NCBI GenBank assembly: GCA_029007725.1
Contig: JAQXIJ010000046.1
Location: 26,993 to 90,992, forward strand
Source of the DNA: Bacillota bacterium
Lineage (GTDB): Bacteria; Bacillota; Clostridia; UBA1381
DNA length: 64,000 nucleotides
Direction of reading: 5' to 3'
Part shown: positions 1 to 9,299 of the stretch, in pieces
Layout of the letters: the number at the start of each line of letters is the position of its first letter
Numbering within the stretch: position 1 is the first letter of the stretch
Translations under genes and position numbers: made by a program
Notes under the pieces: model-generated
Databases searched by the model: none
What the model was told of the DNA's origin: nothing
Seen by the model: only the letters and a program-made list of their open reading frames with translations

Positions 1-439
1 TATGATAGCTGCGATAACCGTTCGGTTTGGGATGTTTTATATAATCCTTTACGCTTACAAGCGTTATATCATCCTGCGAAACAAGCATATTTGCGACTTC
101 GTAAATATCGTCAATAAATGAACAGATTACACGTATTCCGGCAACATCCTCAATGTAGTACATTAGCGAATTCATGTTTATCTCAAGATTTTTACGCTGC
201 ATCTTGTTTATAATGCTCTCAGGTGTTTTGATTCTCGACTTAATCATTTCAATTGGATTGCGGTTGTAGGACACCGCCAAATCATCGTTTAAAATTTCAA
301 ACTTTGTGCGCACCTCTTTTATCGCACTGCTGTACATCATCATAAATTCTCGGAACTGCCCCATAGGTCCGAAAATCTTGTTGACATCTGTCGGAATTTC
401 CTCCGGTTTCATAAATACCTTGTGTATTCCCTTTTCCAT
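1..439 (-). CDS. relQ: Small alarmone synthetase, RelA/SpoT synthetase family (partial, runs off left edge)
   Basis: Makes (p)ppGpp from ATP and GDP/GTP in the cytosol during the stringent response (family knowledge). About 146 N-terminal residues lie inside the window; the rest is beyond base 1. Seen in order: KSRIKTPESIINKMQRK, then DVAGIRVICSFIDDIY, then KDYIKHPKPNGYRSYH, which are the nucleotide-binding and catalytic stretches of the synthetase fold. No HD hydrolase domain precedes them, so this is the small YjbM/RelQ type and not the long bifunctional Rel. The ATG at 439 has a GGAGG ribosome site a few bases upstream. It is the last visible gene of the minus-strand block, 14 bp after the zinc-ribbon gene. 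RelQ versus RelP cannot be settled without the C-terminus. Confidence 0.88.
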   Translation of the reverse strand, partial: MEKGIHKVFMKPEEIPTDVNKIFGPMGQFREFMMMYSSAIKEVRTKFEILNDDLAVSYNRNPIEMIKSRIKTPESIINKMQRKNLEINMNSLMYYIEDVAGIRVICSFIDDIYEVANMLVSQDDITLVSVKDYIKHPKPNGYRSYH

Positions 440-453
440 TTTATCCTCCGTTC

Positions 454-861
454 TCAGATGCATTTTACTGAAAAGTCCCTTCCGCATTTTGGGCATCCGC
501 AAATATGCCGTCCTCTTTTTTTCGGCAGCCGCAGCACTGCTTTGCAGTACGGGCATCTTCGGTAAATATGCGTTTTTCTGTCGTGCCATCTTCGGCGAAA
601 CAGCGCCATACTGCTTTTCTCTCTGTCCCGCAGCTTTAAATATGCGCTGTTTTCTTTCTGCCTTTGATAAAAATTCCGTGAAAAGCACCGGAATATCATA
701 AGCATAAACAAAATCATCACCAGTATGTCGATTATAAAGCTGTGCACAAATATATTAAGGACAATAAGACAAAACACCACGCCCATCAAAAATTTGTACA
801 GCTCATCTACGCCATATTTTCCGCTTATAGCTTTTTCAATCAGATTTCTGATTTTTGCCAA
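454..861 (-). CDS. Membrane protein with C-terminal zinc ribbon, function unknown
   Basis: About 135 residues. The N-terminal third has one or two hydrophobic segments (GVVFCLIVLNIFVHSFII and DILVMILFMLMIF). A basic linker follows, then a C-terminal zinc ribbon made of CPYC about 18 residues before CPKC. I do not recognise a characterised family; short membrane proteins with this tail are common in Clostridia. Two TTG starts are possible (870 and 861). I prefer 861 because the AGAGG upstream sits 9 bases from it but abuts the one at 870. It lies between wecA/tagO and the alarmone synthetase on the same strand, about 130 bp after wecA, so it may be co-transcribed. No catalytic motif is visible; a structural or regulatory role is only a guess. 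Confidence 0.6.
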   Translation of the reverse strand: MAKIRNLIEKAISGKYGVDELYKFLMGVVFCLIVLNIFVHSFIIDILVMILFMLMIFRCFSRNFYQRQKENSAYLKLRDREKSSMALFRRRWHDRKTHIYRRCPYCKAVLRLPKKRGRHICGCPKCGRDFSVKCI

Positions 862-992
862 TTCAATCAACCTCTACTTATTATTACGCTACCATTATAT
901 TTCTTTCTTCGCATAAAGTCAATCCAATACCGTACATTTAACAAAAGTTTCACACTTTGTCAATAAATCTTCTATACCTAAAAAAATACACC

Positions 993-2063
993 TTATTTAT
1001 CAGGTGTATTTTTATCATCTTCATTTGGACCGTTCCTGAAAAACATGCTTTCTATCAATATAAAAATCAACACGCACAAAAGCAGTAAAAGAGCACGAAG
1101 CGTTCCGCTTTCCGCAAGAATAACGGCGGTTATTCCAAGCACACCGCTTATCGCATAAAGAATAAATACCGTCTGCTTCTGTGAAAACCCCATATCGATA
1201 AGACGGTGATGAAGATGTCCGCGGTCGGCTGTCATGGGGCTTTTTCCGTGATAGATTCTGCGAATCATCGCAAACAGCGCGTCAAACAAGGGCAGACCAA
1301 GTATTAAAAGCGGAACAGCAAAAGAAATTATCGCATAGCTCTTGAACACGCCCTGAATTGACAGTGAAGCGAGTATAAATCCCAAAAATGTCGACCCGGT
1401 ATCGCCCATAAAAATCTTTGCCGGATTAAAGTTGAACGGCAAAAATCCAAAGCAAGCACCCATAAGTGCAAGTCCTACAATAGCGACCGAGTATTCGCCG
1501 ACCCTTACAGCAATGAAGACCAGACTTACTGACATAATTGCCGAAACACCGGCAGCAAGTCCGTCAAGTCCGTCTATAAAATTAACCGCGTTGGTTATAA
1601 ACACAATCCAGATGACCGTCACAAATCCCGAAAGCCACACCGGCAGCACAAGGTACGGATTGTCTGAAAAAATATTCGGGTTTGTAAAAACCGTTATCCG
1701 TATATTTCCGCCGATTATGACAATCAGCGCTGCAATAATCTGTATGACAAATTTCAGCTTTGCGTCAAGGTTTTTGCAGTCGTCCACAACTCCCATGACA
1801 GCGATGATTCCGGCTCCGACCAAAATTGCGCAAAGCGCGCGCGTCATCTGCCCGAAGCAGCATATCGCTACCATAAATCCGAAAATAATGGCCAATCCGC
1901 CCAGTCTTGGTATGGGGTGTTTATGCATTCGTCTGCCGTCCTTCGGCACATCAATTGCTCCTATTTTAAATGCCAGCCTGTATACAAGCGGCGTTGAGGC
2001 AAAGGAAAACGCAAATGCCACAATAAACGTCAGTATAAGAAACACAATTTCTCTTGTACTCAT
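993..2063 (-). CDS. wecA: Undecaprenyl-phosphate N-acetylglucosaminyl 1-phosphate transferase (WecA/TagO family)
   Basis: Integral membrane enzyme that moves a sugar-1-phosphate from a UDP-sugar to undecaprenyl phosphate, the first step of teichoic acid or other surface polysaccharide synthesis. 356 residues, the family length, with about ten hydrophobic segments. Family marks seen in order: PRLGGLAII, VVDDCKNLDAKLK (Asp pair for Mg2+), NAVNFIDGLDGLAAG, FMGDTGSTFLGF and HLHHRLIDMG near the C-terminus. The histidine-rich HLHHR loop fits the WecA/TagO branch and not MraY. ATG at 2063, preceded by GATGAGGT. It starts 11 bp after the trpS stop, inside the same minus-strand run. The exact sugar (GlcNAc or another) is inferred from family. 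Confidence 0.9.
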   Translation of the reverse strand: MSTREIVFLILTFIVAFAFSFASTPLVYRLAFKIGAIDVPKDGRRMHKHPIPRLGGLAIIFGFMVAICCFGQMTRALCAILVGAGIIAVMGVVDDCKNLDAKLKFVIQIIAALIVIIGGNIRITVFTNPNIFSDNPYLVLPVWLSGFVTVIWIVFITNAVNFIDGLDGLAAGVSAIMSVSLVFIAVRVGEYSVAIVGLALMGACFGFLPFNFNPAKIFMGDTGSTFLGFILASLSIQGVFKSYAIISFAVPLLILGLPLFDALFAMIRRIYHGKSPMTADRGHLHHRLIDMGFSQKQTVFILYAISGVLGITAVILAESGTLRALLLLLCVLIFILIESMFFRNGPNEDDKNTPDK

Positions 2064-2074
2064 ATTCTACCTCA

Positions 2075-3076
2075 TCAAATAACAAATCCGACTTTTTTAT
2101 ACACTTTTTTAAGCGTGCGCTGTGCAATGGCTTCCGCCCTCTGTGCACCTTTTGTATAAATTTCAACCAGATAGTCCTTGTTTCCCGACAGCTCATCATA
2201 CCTTGCGCGGATTGGTCTGATTTCTTCTACAACCGCTTCGGCAACGTCTGCCTTAAGATCACCGTAGCCTTTTCCGCTGTATTCGCTTACGAGTGCGTCT
2301 ATGCTCTTTCCCGTCACTGCCGACAAAATCGTGAGCAGATTATTGATTCCCGCCTTGGTTTCATCATTTTCGCGGTATTCGATAATACCCTCTGAATCAG
2401 TAACCGCAGATTTAATTTTTTTCGCAATTACGCTAAAGTCGTCAAGAAGCGACACATACGCTTTTGGGTTTTCATCCGACTTTGACATCTTTTTTGTCGG
2501 TTCTGCAAGGCTCATGACCTTAGCTCCGGCTTTAGGCAAAAAGCCCTCCGGAATTTTGAACACATCGCCGTATAGCGCGTTAAATCTCTGAGCAATGTCG
2601 CGTGCAATTTCGATGTGCTGCATCTGGTCTTTGCCAACTGGTACAAGGTCGGTCTGATATAGCAAAATGTCCGCCGCCATCAGCACCGGATAGGTAAACA
2701 GTCCGGCATTGATGTTGTCGGCGTGCTTTGAGCACTTGTCCTTAAACTGCGTCATACGCGACAACTCGCCCATATATGTATAGCAATCGAGCACCCACGC
2801 AAGCTGTGCGTGTGCTGGAACATGTGACTGAATAAAAAGCAGGCTTTTTTCTGGGTCGATTCCACAGGCAATATAAATTTTCATCAGGTCAAGTGTTCTT
2901 TTGCGTAGCTCCGCCGGGGTTTGACGCACCGTAATTGTGTGCATATCCATCATGGCATAGCAGCAGTTGTACTCGTCCTGAAGTCCTACCCAGTTCTTTA
3001 TCGCACCGAGGTAGTTTCCGAGAGTGATATTTCCCGACGGCTGAACACCGGAAAAAATAATTTTCTTGTTTTCCAT
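2075..3076 (-). CDS. trpS: Tryptophanyl-tRNA synthetase
   Basis: Charges tRNA-Trp with tryptophan in the cytosol. Class Ic synthetase, 333 residues, the bacterial length. The ATP-binding signature is PSGNITLGNYLGA at residues ~10-22 (HIGH equivalent), and the catalytic loop is KMSKS near residue 197. FTYPVLMAADILLYQTDLVPVG is split across the active-site helix as in the family (FTYPVLMAADILLYQ, then DLVPVG). ATG at 3076 follows GGAGGCAAGATATT. Starts 13 bp after the aminotransferase stop and 11 bp before wecA, so it sits in one operon. No T-box leader is seen directly upstream; expression probably depends on the gltX promoter. Confidence 0.96.
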   Translation of the reverse strand: MENKKIIFSGVQPSGNITLGNYLGAIKNWVGLQDEYNCCYAMMDMHTITVRQTPAELRKRTLDLMKIYIACGIDPEKSLLFIQSHVPAHAQLAWVLDCYTYMGELSRMTQFKDKCSKHADNINAGLFTYPVLMAADILLYQTDLVPVGKDQMQHIEIARDIAQRFNALYGDVFKIPEGFLPKAGAKVMSLAEPTKKMSKSDENPKAYVSLLDDFSVIAKKIKSAVTDSEGIIEYRENDETKAGINNLLTILSAVTGKSIDALVSEYSGKGYGDLKADVAEAVVEEIRPIRARYDELSGNKDYLVEIYTKGAQRAEAIAQRTLKKVYKKVGFVI

Positions 3077-3089
3077 AATATCTTGCCTC

Positions 3090-4283
3090 CTATGCCAATT
3101 TTTCTTTCAGCAGTTCGCCAATTGCCTTTATTCCTTCTTCAATTTTGTCCTCTGGCATGGTGGAGTAGTTCAATCTGAATGAACTTGTTTTAGCGTCCAT
3201 ATCAACACGGAAGTTGTTGCTCGGAACAAACGCAACCTTATACTTTTTGACCGCTTCAATCGACAGTTCCGCGGCATCTATTGAATCGGGGCAGGTTACA
3301 AGAATAAACAGTCCGCCGTTCGGCTTTGTCCATTTTATCCCTTTTGGAAAGTATTTTTCGATGCATCCCAGCATAAAGCGGCATTTTCTGCCGTAAACCT
3401 CCCTTGCACGTTCAATATATTCGTCAATATTGTATTTTTTCAAAAATTCTGCCGCAATCATCTGCGTTAGGCACGGCGTATGCACATCGTTCACCTGCTT
3501 GATTATCTCAATCTTGTCACACAGAACATCATTGCATACAACATAGCCGATACGCATACCCGGCGACAGGATTTTTGACATTGAACTGACATAAATTACC
3601 CTACCCTCGTCATCCAGCGATTTTATCGTCGGAACATATTCCCCCGAAAAGCGCAAATCACCGTACGGGTTATCTTCGATAATCAGGCAATCATATTTTT
3701 TTGCAAGCTCCAACATCTTTTTGCGCTTTTCAAGCGACATAGTGATTCCAGTCGGGTTCTGAAAGTTCGGAATTGTATAGATAAGCTTGACATTTCTACT
3801 TTTCAGTACCTCTTCAAGCTTTTCCATGTTCATGCCGTCATCGTCCATCTCAACACCAACAAGATTCGCGCGCACACTTCGCAGTGAGTTAAGCGTTCCG
3901 ACAAAACTTGGACTTTCAACAACAATGTCGTCACCGTCCTCAACAACGACTCTTGCCGCAAGGTCAATTCCCTGCTGACCGCCGGTTGTTATTATAATCT
4001 TGTCGCCGCCCTTAAAGGAATCCACTTTTTTTGCTCTTTTTGTAAGTTCTTCTTTAAGCGGAGCATAGCCGTCGGTAGTGCCGTATGCAAGTGCGACTTT
4101 GCCGTTGTTTTTAAGAACGTCTACGGCAATCTCAGCCAGCTCATCGGTCGGAAAAAGCTCCGGATCAGGCGAGCCTCCGGCAAGTGAAATAACTGCAGGA
4201 TCCGCCATAAGTTTAAACATCTCTCTTATGCCCGAAGCCTTAAGCGGCTTCGCTCTTTTTGTCATATATTTTTCAAAATCCAT
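3090..4283 (-). CDS. PLP-dependent aminotransferase, class I/II (2-aminoadipate/LysN-like)
   Basis: Cytosolic fold-type I transaminase of 397 residues. Seen: the substrate-side start ASGIREMFKLMADPAVISLAGG typical of the LysN/MocR-catalytic group (in two pieces: SGIREMFKLM and VISLAGGSPDPELFP), NFQNPTGITM (phosphate/PLP loop), EDNPYGDLRF, and SSMSKILSPGMRIGYV containing the Schiff-base lysine. No helix-turn-helix precedes it, so it is a free enzyme and not a MocR regulator. Family members act on 2-aminoadipate, aromatic or branched-chain amino acids; the substrate cannot be read from sequence. It lies between glnS (17 bp) and trpS (13 bp), an arrangement that suggests amino acid metabolism. 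ATG at 4283 preceded by GAGGGG. Confidence 0.88.
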   Translation of the reverse strand: MDFEKYMTKRAKPLKASGIREMFKLMADPAVISLAGGSPDPELFPTDELAEIAVDVLKNNGKVALAYGTTDGYAPLKEELTKRAKKVDSFKGGDKIIITTGGQQGIDLAARVVVEDGDDIVVESPSFVGTLNSLRSVRANLVGVEMDDDGMNMEKLEEVLKSRNVKLIYTIPNFQNPTGITMSLEKRKKMLELAKKYDCLIIEDNPYGDLRFSGEYVPTIKSLDDEGRVIYVSSMSKILSPGMRIGYVVCNDVLCDKIEIIKQVNDVHTPCLTQMIAAEFLKKYNIDEYIERAREVYGRKCRFMLGCIEKYFPKGIKWTKPNGGLFILVTCPDSIDAAELSIEAVKKYKVAFVPSNNFRVDMDAKTSSFRLNYSTMPEDKIEEGIKAIGELLKEKLA

Positions 4284-4300
4284 TTTTTCCCCTCATTTCT

Positions 4301-5980
4301 TTACTTATTTACCTTCGCCCAACTGTCTTTTAGAGCAACGGTTCTGTTTATAATCAGATTATCCGCCGCAGAATCTTTATCAACACAGAAATAGCCTAGC
4401 CTTAAAAACTGGAAAGTGTCTCCCGGTTTTGCGTCCGCAAGGCTGCTTTCGAGCTTGCAGCCGGTGAGCGTTTCGATCGAATGGGGGTTCAGGTTTTCGA
4501 TAAATGTTCCGACCTTGCTCTCGTCTGACGGGTTTTCTACATTAAACAGACGCTCATACAGTCTTACTGTTGCGTCAATCGAATGATTTGCCGAAACCCA
4601 GTGAATTGTGCCCTTGACCTTTCTGCCGTCAGCGGATTGACCTCTTCTTGTTTCAGGGTCATATGTGCAGTGAACAACGGTAACGTTACCGTTTTCATCT
4701 TTTTCGCATGATGTTGCAGTAACATAATATGCGCTTTTCAGTCTTACCTCTCTGCCGATTGACAGACGGAAATATTTCTTCGGGGCTTCTTCCATAAAGT
4801 CGTCCGCCTCTATCCAAAGATTTTTTGAAAATTTAACCTTTCGCGTTCCTGTTTCCGGATTCTGCGGATTTATTTCAACATCAAGCTCCTCGGTCAAGTC
4901 CTCGGGATAGTTGTCGATCACCAGTTTAATCGGCCGCAAAACCGCCATTGCACGCGGCGCTATTTTGTTCAAATCCTCCCTTACGCAAAATTCCAAAAGT
5001 GAAAAATCAATAACGCTGTTTGCCTTTGCAACACCTATTCTGTCGCAGAAATCGCGTATCGCCTCCGGCGTATATCCACGGCGGCGCATTCCGCATAACG
5101 TACCCATTCTCGGGTCGTCCCAGCCTGAAACAATGCCGTCATTTACGAGCTTCAAGCACTTTCGTTTACTGGTCAGCGTATAGTTTAAATTCATTCTTGC
5201 AAACTCAATCTGTCTTGAAGGATGCTCAAATTCCAGCTCTCGCAGTACCCAATCATACAGTGGTCTGTGGTCTTCAAATTCGAGTGAACACAGCGAATGT
5301 GTTACGCCCTCCACCGTATCCGAAATTGGATGTGCAAAATCATACATCGGATATACGCACCACTTGTCACCCGTTCTGTGATGCGTCTGATGCATAATTC
5401 TGTAGATAATCGGGTCGCGCATATTCAGGTTCGGTGAAGACATATCGATTTTTGCACGAAGCACCTTTTCACCGTTTTGGTACATGCCGTCGGTCATCTC
5501 TTGGAAAAGCTCGAAATTTTCTTCAATGCTTCGATTCCTGTACGGGCTTTCCTTTCCCGGCTCTTTAAGTGTACCGCGATATTCTCGTATTTCGTCCGCC
5601 GAAAGGTCATCAACATACGCCTTTCCCTTTTTTATCAGCTTTACGGCGCTTTCGTAAATCACGTCAAAATAGTCGGATGCATACAAAACCTTGTCCCACT
5701 TGAATCCCAGCCATGATATATCCTCCTTTATTGCGTCAACGTATTCAACGTCCTCTTTTGAGGGGTTTGTGTCGTCAAGACGCAGGTTGCAGGTGCCGTG
5801 ATACTTCTGCGCGTTTCCGAAGTCTATGCAGATAGCCTTTGCATGACCGATATGCAGGTATCCGTTCGGCTCGGGCGGAAATCGCGTCTGCACATGCGTA
5901 TATACTCCGTCCGCAAGATCCTTTTCAATCGCTTCCTCTATAAAATTTTTGCTTACATTTTCATCTATATGTTCTTCCAT
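4301..5980 (-). CDS. glnS: Glutaminyl-tRNA synthetase
   Basis: Class Ib synthetase that directly charges tRNA-Gln with glutamine. 559 residues. Seen: [19 protein letters not shown] (HIGH motif), [11 protein letters not shown], the zinc-free catalytic domain, and [11 protein letters not shown] as the KMSKS equivalent, followed by the anticodon-binding beta-barrels ([30 protein letters not shown]). The GlnRS-specific EPNG-type start separates it from GluRS. Many Bacillota lack GlnRS and use the GatCAB route, so a glnS placed immediately downstream of gltX is notable and points to an old acquisition of the gene in this lineage (inference). It begins 98 bp after the gltX stop. Confidence 0.95.
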   Translation of the reverse strand: MEEHIDENVSKNFIEEAIEKDLADGVYTHVQTRFPPEPNGYLHIGHAKAICIDFGNAQKYHGTCNLRLDDTNPSKEDVEYVDAIKEDISWLGFKWDKVLYASDYFDVIYESAVKLIKKGKAYVDDLSADEIREYRGTLKEPGKESPYRNRSIEENFELFQEMTDGMYQNGEKVLRAKIDMSSPNLNMRDPIIYRIMHQTHHRTGDKWCVYPMYDFAHPISDTVEGVTHSLCSLEFEDHRPLYDWVLRELEFEHPSRQIEFARMNLNYTLTSKRKCLKLVNDGIVSGWDDPRMGTLCGMRRRGYTPEAIRDFCDRIGVAKANSVIDFSLLEFCVREDLNKIAPRAMAVLRPIKLVIDNYPEDLTEELDVEINPQNPETGTRKVKFSKNLWIEADDFMEEAPKKYFRLSIGREVRLKSAYYVTATSCEKDENGNVTVVHCTYDPETRRGQSADGRKVKGTIHWVSANHSIDATVRLYERLFNVENPSDESKVGTFIENLNPHSIETLTGCKLESSLADAKPGDTFQFLRLGYFCVDKDSAADNLIINRTVALKDSWAKVNK

Positions 5981-6078
5981 TGTTCTTTTCCTTAACTCCC
6001 TTCAAAAAAATCAATGCTGAAAACAATCCTTTACTCTGCCGCTGCGAATTCAATAGCACATCCAAATTCATCCGTATA

Positions 6079-7734
6079 TCAAGCATTTAGAAAATCTATT
6101 GCAGCATCAATTCTGTCGATTGCTTCGTCATATCCGAGCGTCTGCATAATTTCATACAAATCCGGCGTGTTGCGTCTGCCGGTAACTGCTACTCTTATGA
6201 CCGTTGCGACATCGCCGACATGACCTTTGTAAGACTCCGGGTCTTTTTTATAAACCTTGGGGGCTTTTGCATAACCGAGATTTACCGACATTTCACGCAC
6301 CTTTGGGAACCATTCCTCTGCGGTTTCATCTGCGCTGTATACCGTTTTATACGTATTCAGAATTTCTATCATATCAGCATTTGAAAGGTTATCTGCAAAC
6401 TCGTACTTTTCGGGACGGGTGAAGAAATATCTTGTGTATTCTACTGTGTCTTCCCATTTTGCGATATCCTTTCTCGGTTTTTCGTTTCCACGTTCTATGC
6501 CAAAAATCTTTATTGCATAATCCCTGTTTTCTTTGAGCAGCGACGCAAATTCCGGCTTGTATTTTTCCGCCCAAGCGAGTGTTTCGCTATAAACCGTATC
6601 TTTGTCCATGCGGCAAATGTAGTTTTTGCTTATATCGGTAAGCTTCATAAGATCAAACAATGCGCCTGCTTTGCTCATGTTTGAAAGTTTAAATTCAAAC
6701 TTGCTTCTGTCGGCATCGGGGTTTGCTGCGCGCCATTCCTCATAGTTAGAGTTTGCAATTGTCAGCAGGTACTCGAGCACTGCCTCTTTGGGATATCCAT
6801 TTTCATGATAAAAGGTCACCGCCGCCTCCGGATCTTTGCGCTTTGAAAGCTTGCGTTTTCCGCCGGTTTCTACGTCCTCCTTCATTATCGGAGAAATGTG
6901 CGCATAGTGCGGTGTCTTAAAGCCCAAAATATTAAAAAGCTGCAAATGTATCGGCGCCGATGAAATCCATTCATCACCGCGAATAACATCTGTTGTGCCC
7001 ATAAGATGATCGTCTATTGCATGAGCAAAATGATATGTCGGAATACCGTCGGTTTTAAGCAATACAATATCCTGCACATTTTCCGGCATCTCTATTTCGC
7101 CCTTTATCGAATCGTCAAATTTAATACGTTTTTCTTCGCTGCCGGGCGACTTTAGTCTTACAACATACGGTGCGCCGGATCTGATTTTTTCTTCAATTTC
7201 TTCAAAGGACAAATCCCTGCAGCGTGCATATTTGCCGTAATATCCCGGATTCTGCTTGTTCTTTTCCTGTTCGGCACGGATGTTTTCCAGTTCCTCCGCG
7301 GTACAGAAGCACGGATATGCAAATCCGTGCTCAACAAGCGATTTGCAGTAGGTTTGGTAAATTTCCTTGCGCATACTCTGTGTATACGGTCCGTACTCGC
7401 CGACAGAATCGGTTTCACTCAGCATACCCTCGTCGATTTTTATGCCGAAGTTCTGCAAACCCTCTACAATACCTCTTACACCATTTTCCACCTCACGCTT
7501 TTTATCGGTATCTTCAATTCTCAAATAAAAAACTCCGCCTGTTGAGCGTGCGGCTCTTTCCGAAACAAACGCCGCAAAAAGTCCGCCTATATGCAAAAAT
7601 CCTGTCGGGCTCGGCGCAAAACGAGTTACCTTGGCTCCGTCTGGAAGATTTCTTTTCGGATACTGCTTTTCATAGTCCTCGGGTGTCTTTATTATATCAG
7701 GGAATAATAAATTCGCCAATTTTTTATTATCCAT
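6079..7734 (-). CDS. gltX: Glutamyl-tRNA synthetase
   Basis: Charges tRNA-Glu with glutamate. Seen: FAPSPTGFLHIGGLFAAF (HIGH), IEDTDKKREVENGV, and KRKLSKRKDPEAAV (KMSKS equivalent). I place the start at ATG 7734 (551 residues, MDNKKLANLLFP). A longer frame from 7755 would use TTG and lacks a site, whereas GGAGG lies 8 bases before the ATG. First gene of the minus-strand block and directly preceded by a strong promoter whose spacer is a 28-bp palindrome. With a separate glnS next door, this enzyme need not mischarge tRNA-Gln, though discrimination cannot be judged here. Confidence 0.95.
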   Translation of the reverse strand: MDNKKLANLLFPDIIKTPEDYEKQYPKRNLPDGAKVTRFAPSPTGFLHIGGLFAAFVSERAARSTGGVFYLRIEDTDKKREVENGVRGIVEGLQNFGIKIDEGMLSETDSVGEYGPYTQSMRKEIYQTYCKSLVEHGFAYPCFCTAEELENIRAEQEKNKQNPGYYGKYARCRDLSFEEIEEKIRSGAPYVVRLKSPGSEEKRIKFDDSIKGEIEMPENVQDIVLLKTDGIPTYHFAHAIDDHLMGTTDVIRGDEWISSAPIHLQLFNILGFKTPHYAHISPIMKEDVETGGKRKLSKRKDPEAAVTFYHENGYPKEAVLEYLLTIANSNYEEWRAANPDADRSKFEFKLSNMSKAGALFDLMKLTDISKNYICRMDKDTVYSETLAWAEKYKPEFASLLKENRDYAIKIFGIERGNEKPRKDIAKWEDTVEYTRYFFTRPEKYEFADNLSNADMIEILNTYKTVYSADETAEEWFPKVREMSVNLGYAKAPKVYKKDPESYKGHVGDVATVIRVAVTGRRNTPDLYEIMQTLGYDEAIDRIDAAIDFLNA

Positions 7735-7772
7735 GAATATTTCCTCCGTATTCAAATTATAAATATACTATT

Positions 7773-7803
7773 ATATTATACATCTAAAGATGTATAATAT
7801 CAA
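7773..7803 (-). promoter_or_regulatory. gltX operon promoter overlapped by a 28-bp palindrome
   Basis: On the minus strand -35 TTGATA (7803-7798), a 17-bp spacer and -10 TATAAT (7780-7775) lie about 40 bp before the gltX ATG. The stretch 7773-7800 is a perfect inverted repeat with 13-bp arms (ATATTATACATCT) and an AA centre. It covers the -10, the whole spacer and half of the -35. As DNA this looks like an operator for a dimeric repressor; it lies mostly upstream of the expected transcript start, so it is not an RNA hairpin. Confidence 0.72.
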
Positions 7804-7956
7804 GTAAATATCCGAAAAAAGCGGTTATTTTGGTTTTTTTTGAGCAAATCTGCACTCCGTATAACAAAATGAACTGCCGGCAATGCCGTACAGTTCATTT
7901 TTAAGGGTTAATGTATTTTGTGAGGTATGGATATTTTTTTCCAAAACAAAATAATG

Positions 7957-7984
7957 TTGTACATAAATTTTTAAAACATATACT
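7957..7984 (+). promoter_or_regulatory. Possible promoter for the 8004 gene
   Basis: TTGTAC (7957-7962), 16-bp spacer, TATACT (7979-7984). The predicted transcript start falls only a few bases before the GAGGGGG ribosome site of the gene at 8004, so the leader would be very short. Matches are partial; moderate support only. Confidence 0.4.
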
Positions 7985-8003
7985 TGCATGAGGGGGAAAT
8001 TAT

Positions 8004-9026
8004 ATGACAAACTATCTAATAATGCCGGGCAAAATGCTCGAACAGTATTTTTATAAGCCGTACGAAGGTATATGTATGCGCAGGCGGCATCACGCGGATC
8101 TTTGGAGTGAGCACGAGCAGGTTATCGAACATGCAAAGGACGGCTTCGGAATTTATTCCGACAGTGCAGGAGCAGTCCACATTATATGCATTACCGACGA
8201 CAATCAACTGACCTATGCAGTTCGCAAGAACGGAATTTGGAAAAAATACGTCATTTCAAAACTGAACGAAGATATTTTCGTGCGCCAAATGCGGCTTTAT
8301 AACGTCGGCGGCAGGCTAAATCTTTTGTACTCGGCGCTATATAACGGCGAAACACTTCTTATCCACTGCATTCTGGGCAACCATGCGAAGCCATCCACCG
8401 TTGCGGCGCTCGAAAGCGAGCATTTCTGCATTTATTCAAACCGTGCATATTTCACAAATTCCGAGGGTGTGCTAGGCTTTGTATCACTTTCGGACGAAAA
8501 GCCGTCAGGGTTTAATCCGATGTACGAAGACGCACACAATGCGTATGTTTGTGGATTCCAAGGCAAAGAATTTTTTGTTTTTACACGCAGTTCGGCGCTA
8601 TTTATCAACGGCGAAGAAATTCTGTCCGACAATCGAATGGAGCAGCCTATATGCATCCGCGGCAGCAACCGAGTTTATGTTATGTGGAAAAGCGGCGGAT
8701 TTGTACGGTACATAACCACTTTTAACCTCGGCAGTGTATGGAGCGAGCCGATGAGATTCATGAGCACAGGAAAAACTATAACCCTTTTTGAAGTGCAGCA
8801 GGGCGATGCCTTTTCCTGCTATTACGGATATCAAAACACAAAAGACATAGTACTGTTCGGCAAAGGCGAGCTTTTCCGCGAAGAATCCGAATACAACCTG
8901 CCGGCGCCCAACGAGCTGGAAAAATTGAAAATCCTCCTTGACATAACACGACAGGAAGTTCTTGATGCAAAAAAGGAAATATCGCGGCTTAACAGCACCG
9001 TCGACAAGCTGAAGGGTTCAAGATAG
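8004..9026 (+). CDS. Protein of unknown function, beta-rich with C-terminal coiled coil
   Basis: 340 residues, not recognised. There is no signal peptide and no membrane segment, so probably cytoplasmic. Residues ~30-270 are a run of short beta-type blocks with recurring aromatic/hydrophobic spacing (for example GFGIYSDSAGAVHIICI, RLNLLYSALYNGETLLIHCI, KDIVLFGKGELFREE), which reads like a beta-propeller. The last ~45 residues (NELEKLKILLDITRQEVLD onward) are heptad-rich and should form a coiled coil. ATG at 8004 follows GAGGGGGAAATTAT. It stands alone on the plus strand, divergent from gltX and convergent with ftsZ. Base and codon use match the neighbours, so no sign of recent transfer. A scaffolding or sensory role is speculation. 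Confidence 0.7.
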   Translation: MTNYLIMPGKMLEQYFYKPYEGICMRRRHHADLWSEHEQVIEHAKDGFGIYSDSAGAVHIICITDDNQLTYAVRKNGIWKKYVISKLNEDIFVRQMRLYNVGGRLNLLYSALYNGETLLIHCILGNHAKPSTVAALESEHFCIYSNRAYFTNSEGVLGFVSLSDEKPSGFNPMYEDAHNAYVCGFQGKEFFVFTRSSALFINGEEILSDNRMEQPICIRGSNRVYVMWKSGGFVRYITTFNLGSVWSEPMRFMSTGKTITLFEVQQGDAFSCYYGYQNTKDIVLFGKGELFREESEYNLPAPNELEKLKILLDITRQEVLDAKKEISRLNSTVDKLKGSR

Positions 9027-9114
9027 CACAATTTGAAAAGAAATGTATATATGTTCGGCGAATGCTCATCGCCGTACACAGGTACGGTATAGGACACAAA
9101 GGATGTAAAAAGCA

Positions 9115-9149
9115 AAATGCCCAAAATCTCACAAGATTTCGGGCATTTG
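9115..9149. terminator. Bidirectional hairpin between the 8004 gene and ftsZ
   Basis: AAATGCCC and GGGCATTT arms with an inner AAATCT/AGATTT stem and one mismatch. On the minus strand a T-rich run (GCTTTTT) follows, so it can end ftsZ transcripts; the plus-strand tail is weaker. The remaining 9027-9299 has no gene that I can support. Confidence 0.6.
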
Positions 9150-9299
9150 TATTAAATTACTCAAATAAGAACTATGCACTGAATTTTCGGTCGCTCTATG
9201 TCATATCATTGCATGATAGAATAAAAACACATTCTGCTTGAGGTTGACCGACTTTTCAGTCGTCTTAGCATTCGAATAAAATTCACCTGACGGAATATA

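Noticed and set aside
1432..2082. 216-codon plus-strand frame opposite wecA
   Set aside because: Shadow; Ser/Thr/Ile-rich translation typical of the reverse of a membrane protein gene.
2063..7803. T-box leader for trpS, glnS or gltX
   Set aside because: Intergenic gaps before trpS and glnS are 13 and 98 bp, and the gltX leader is about 35 nt, all too short; no T-box core sequence seen.
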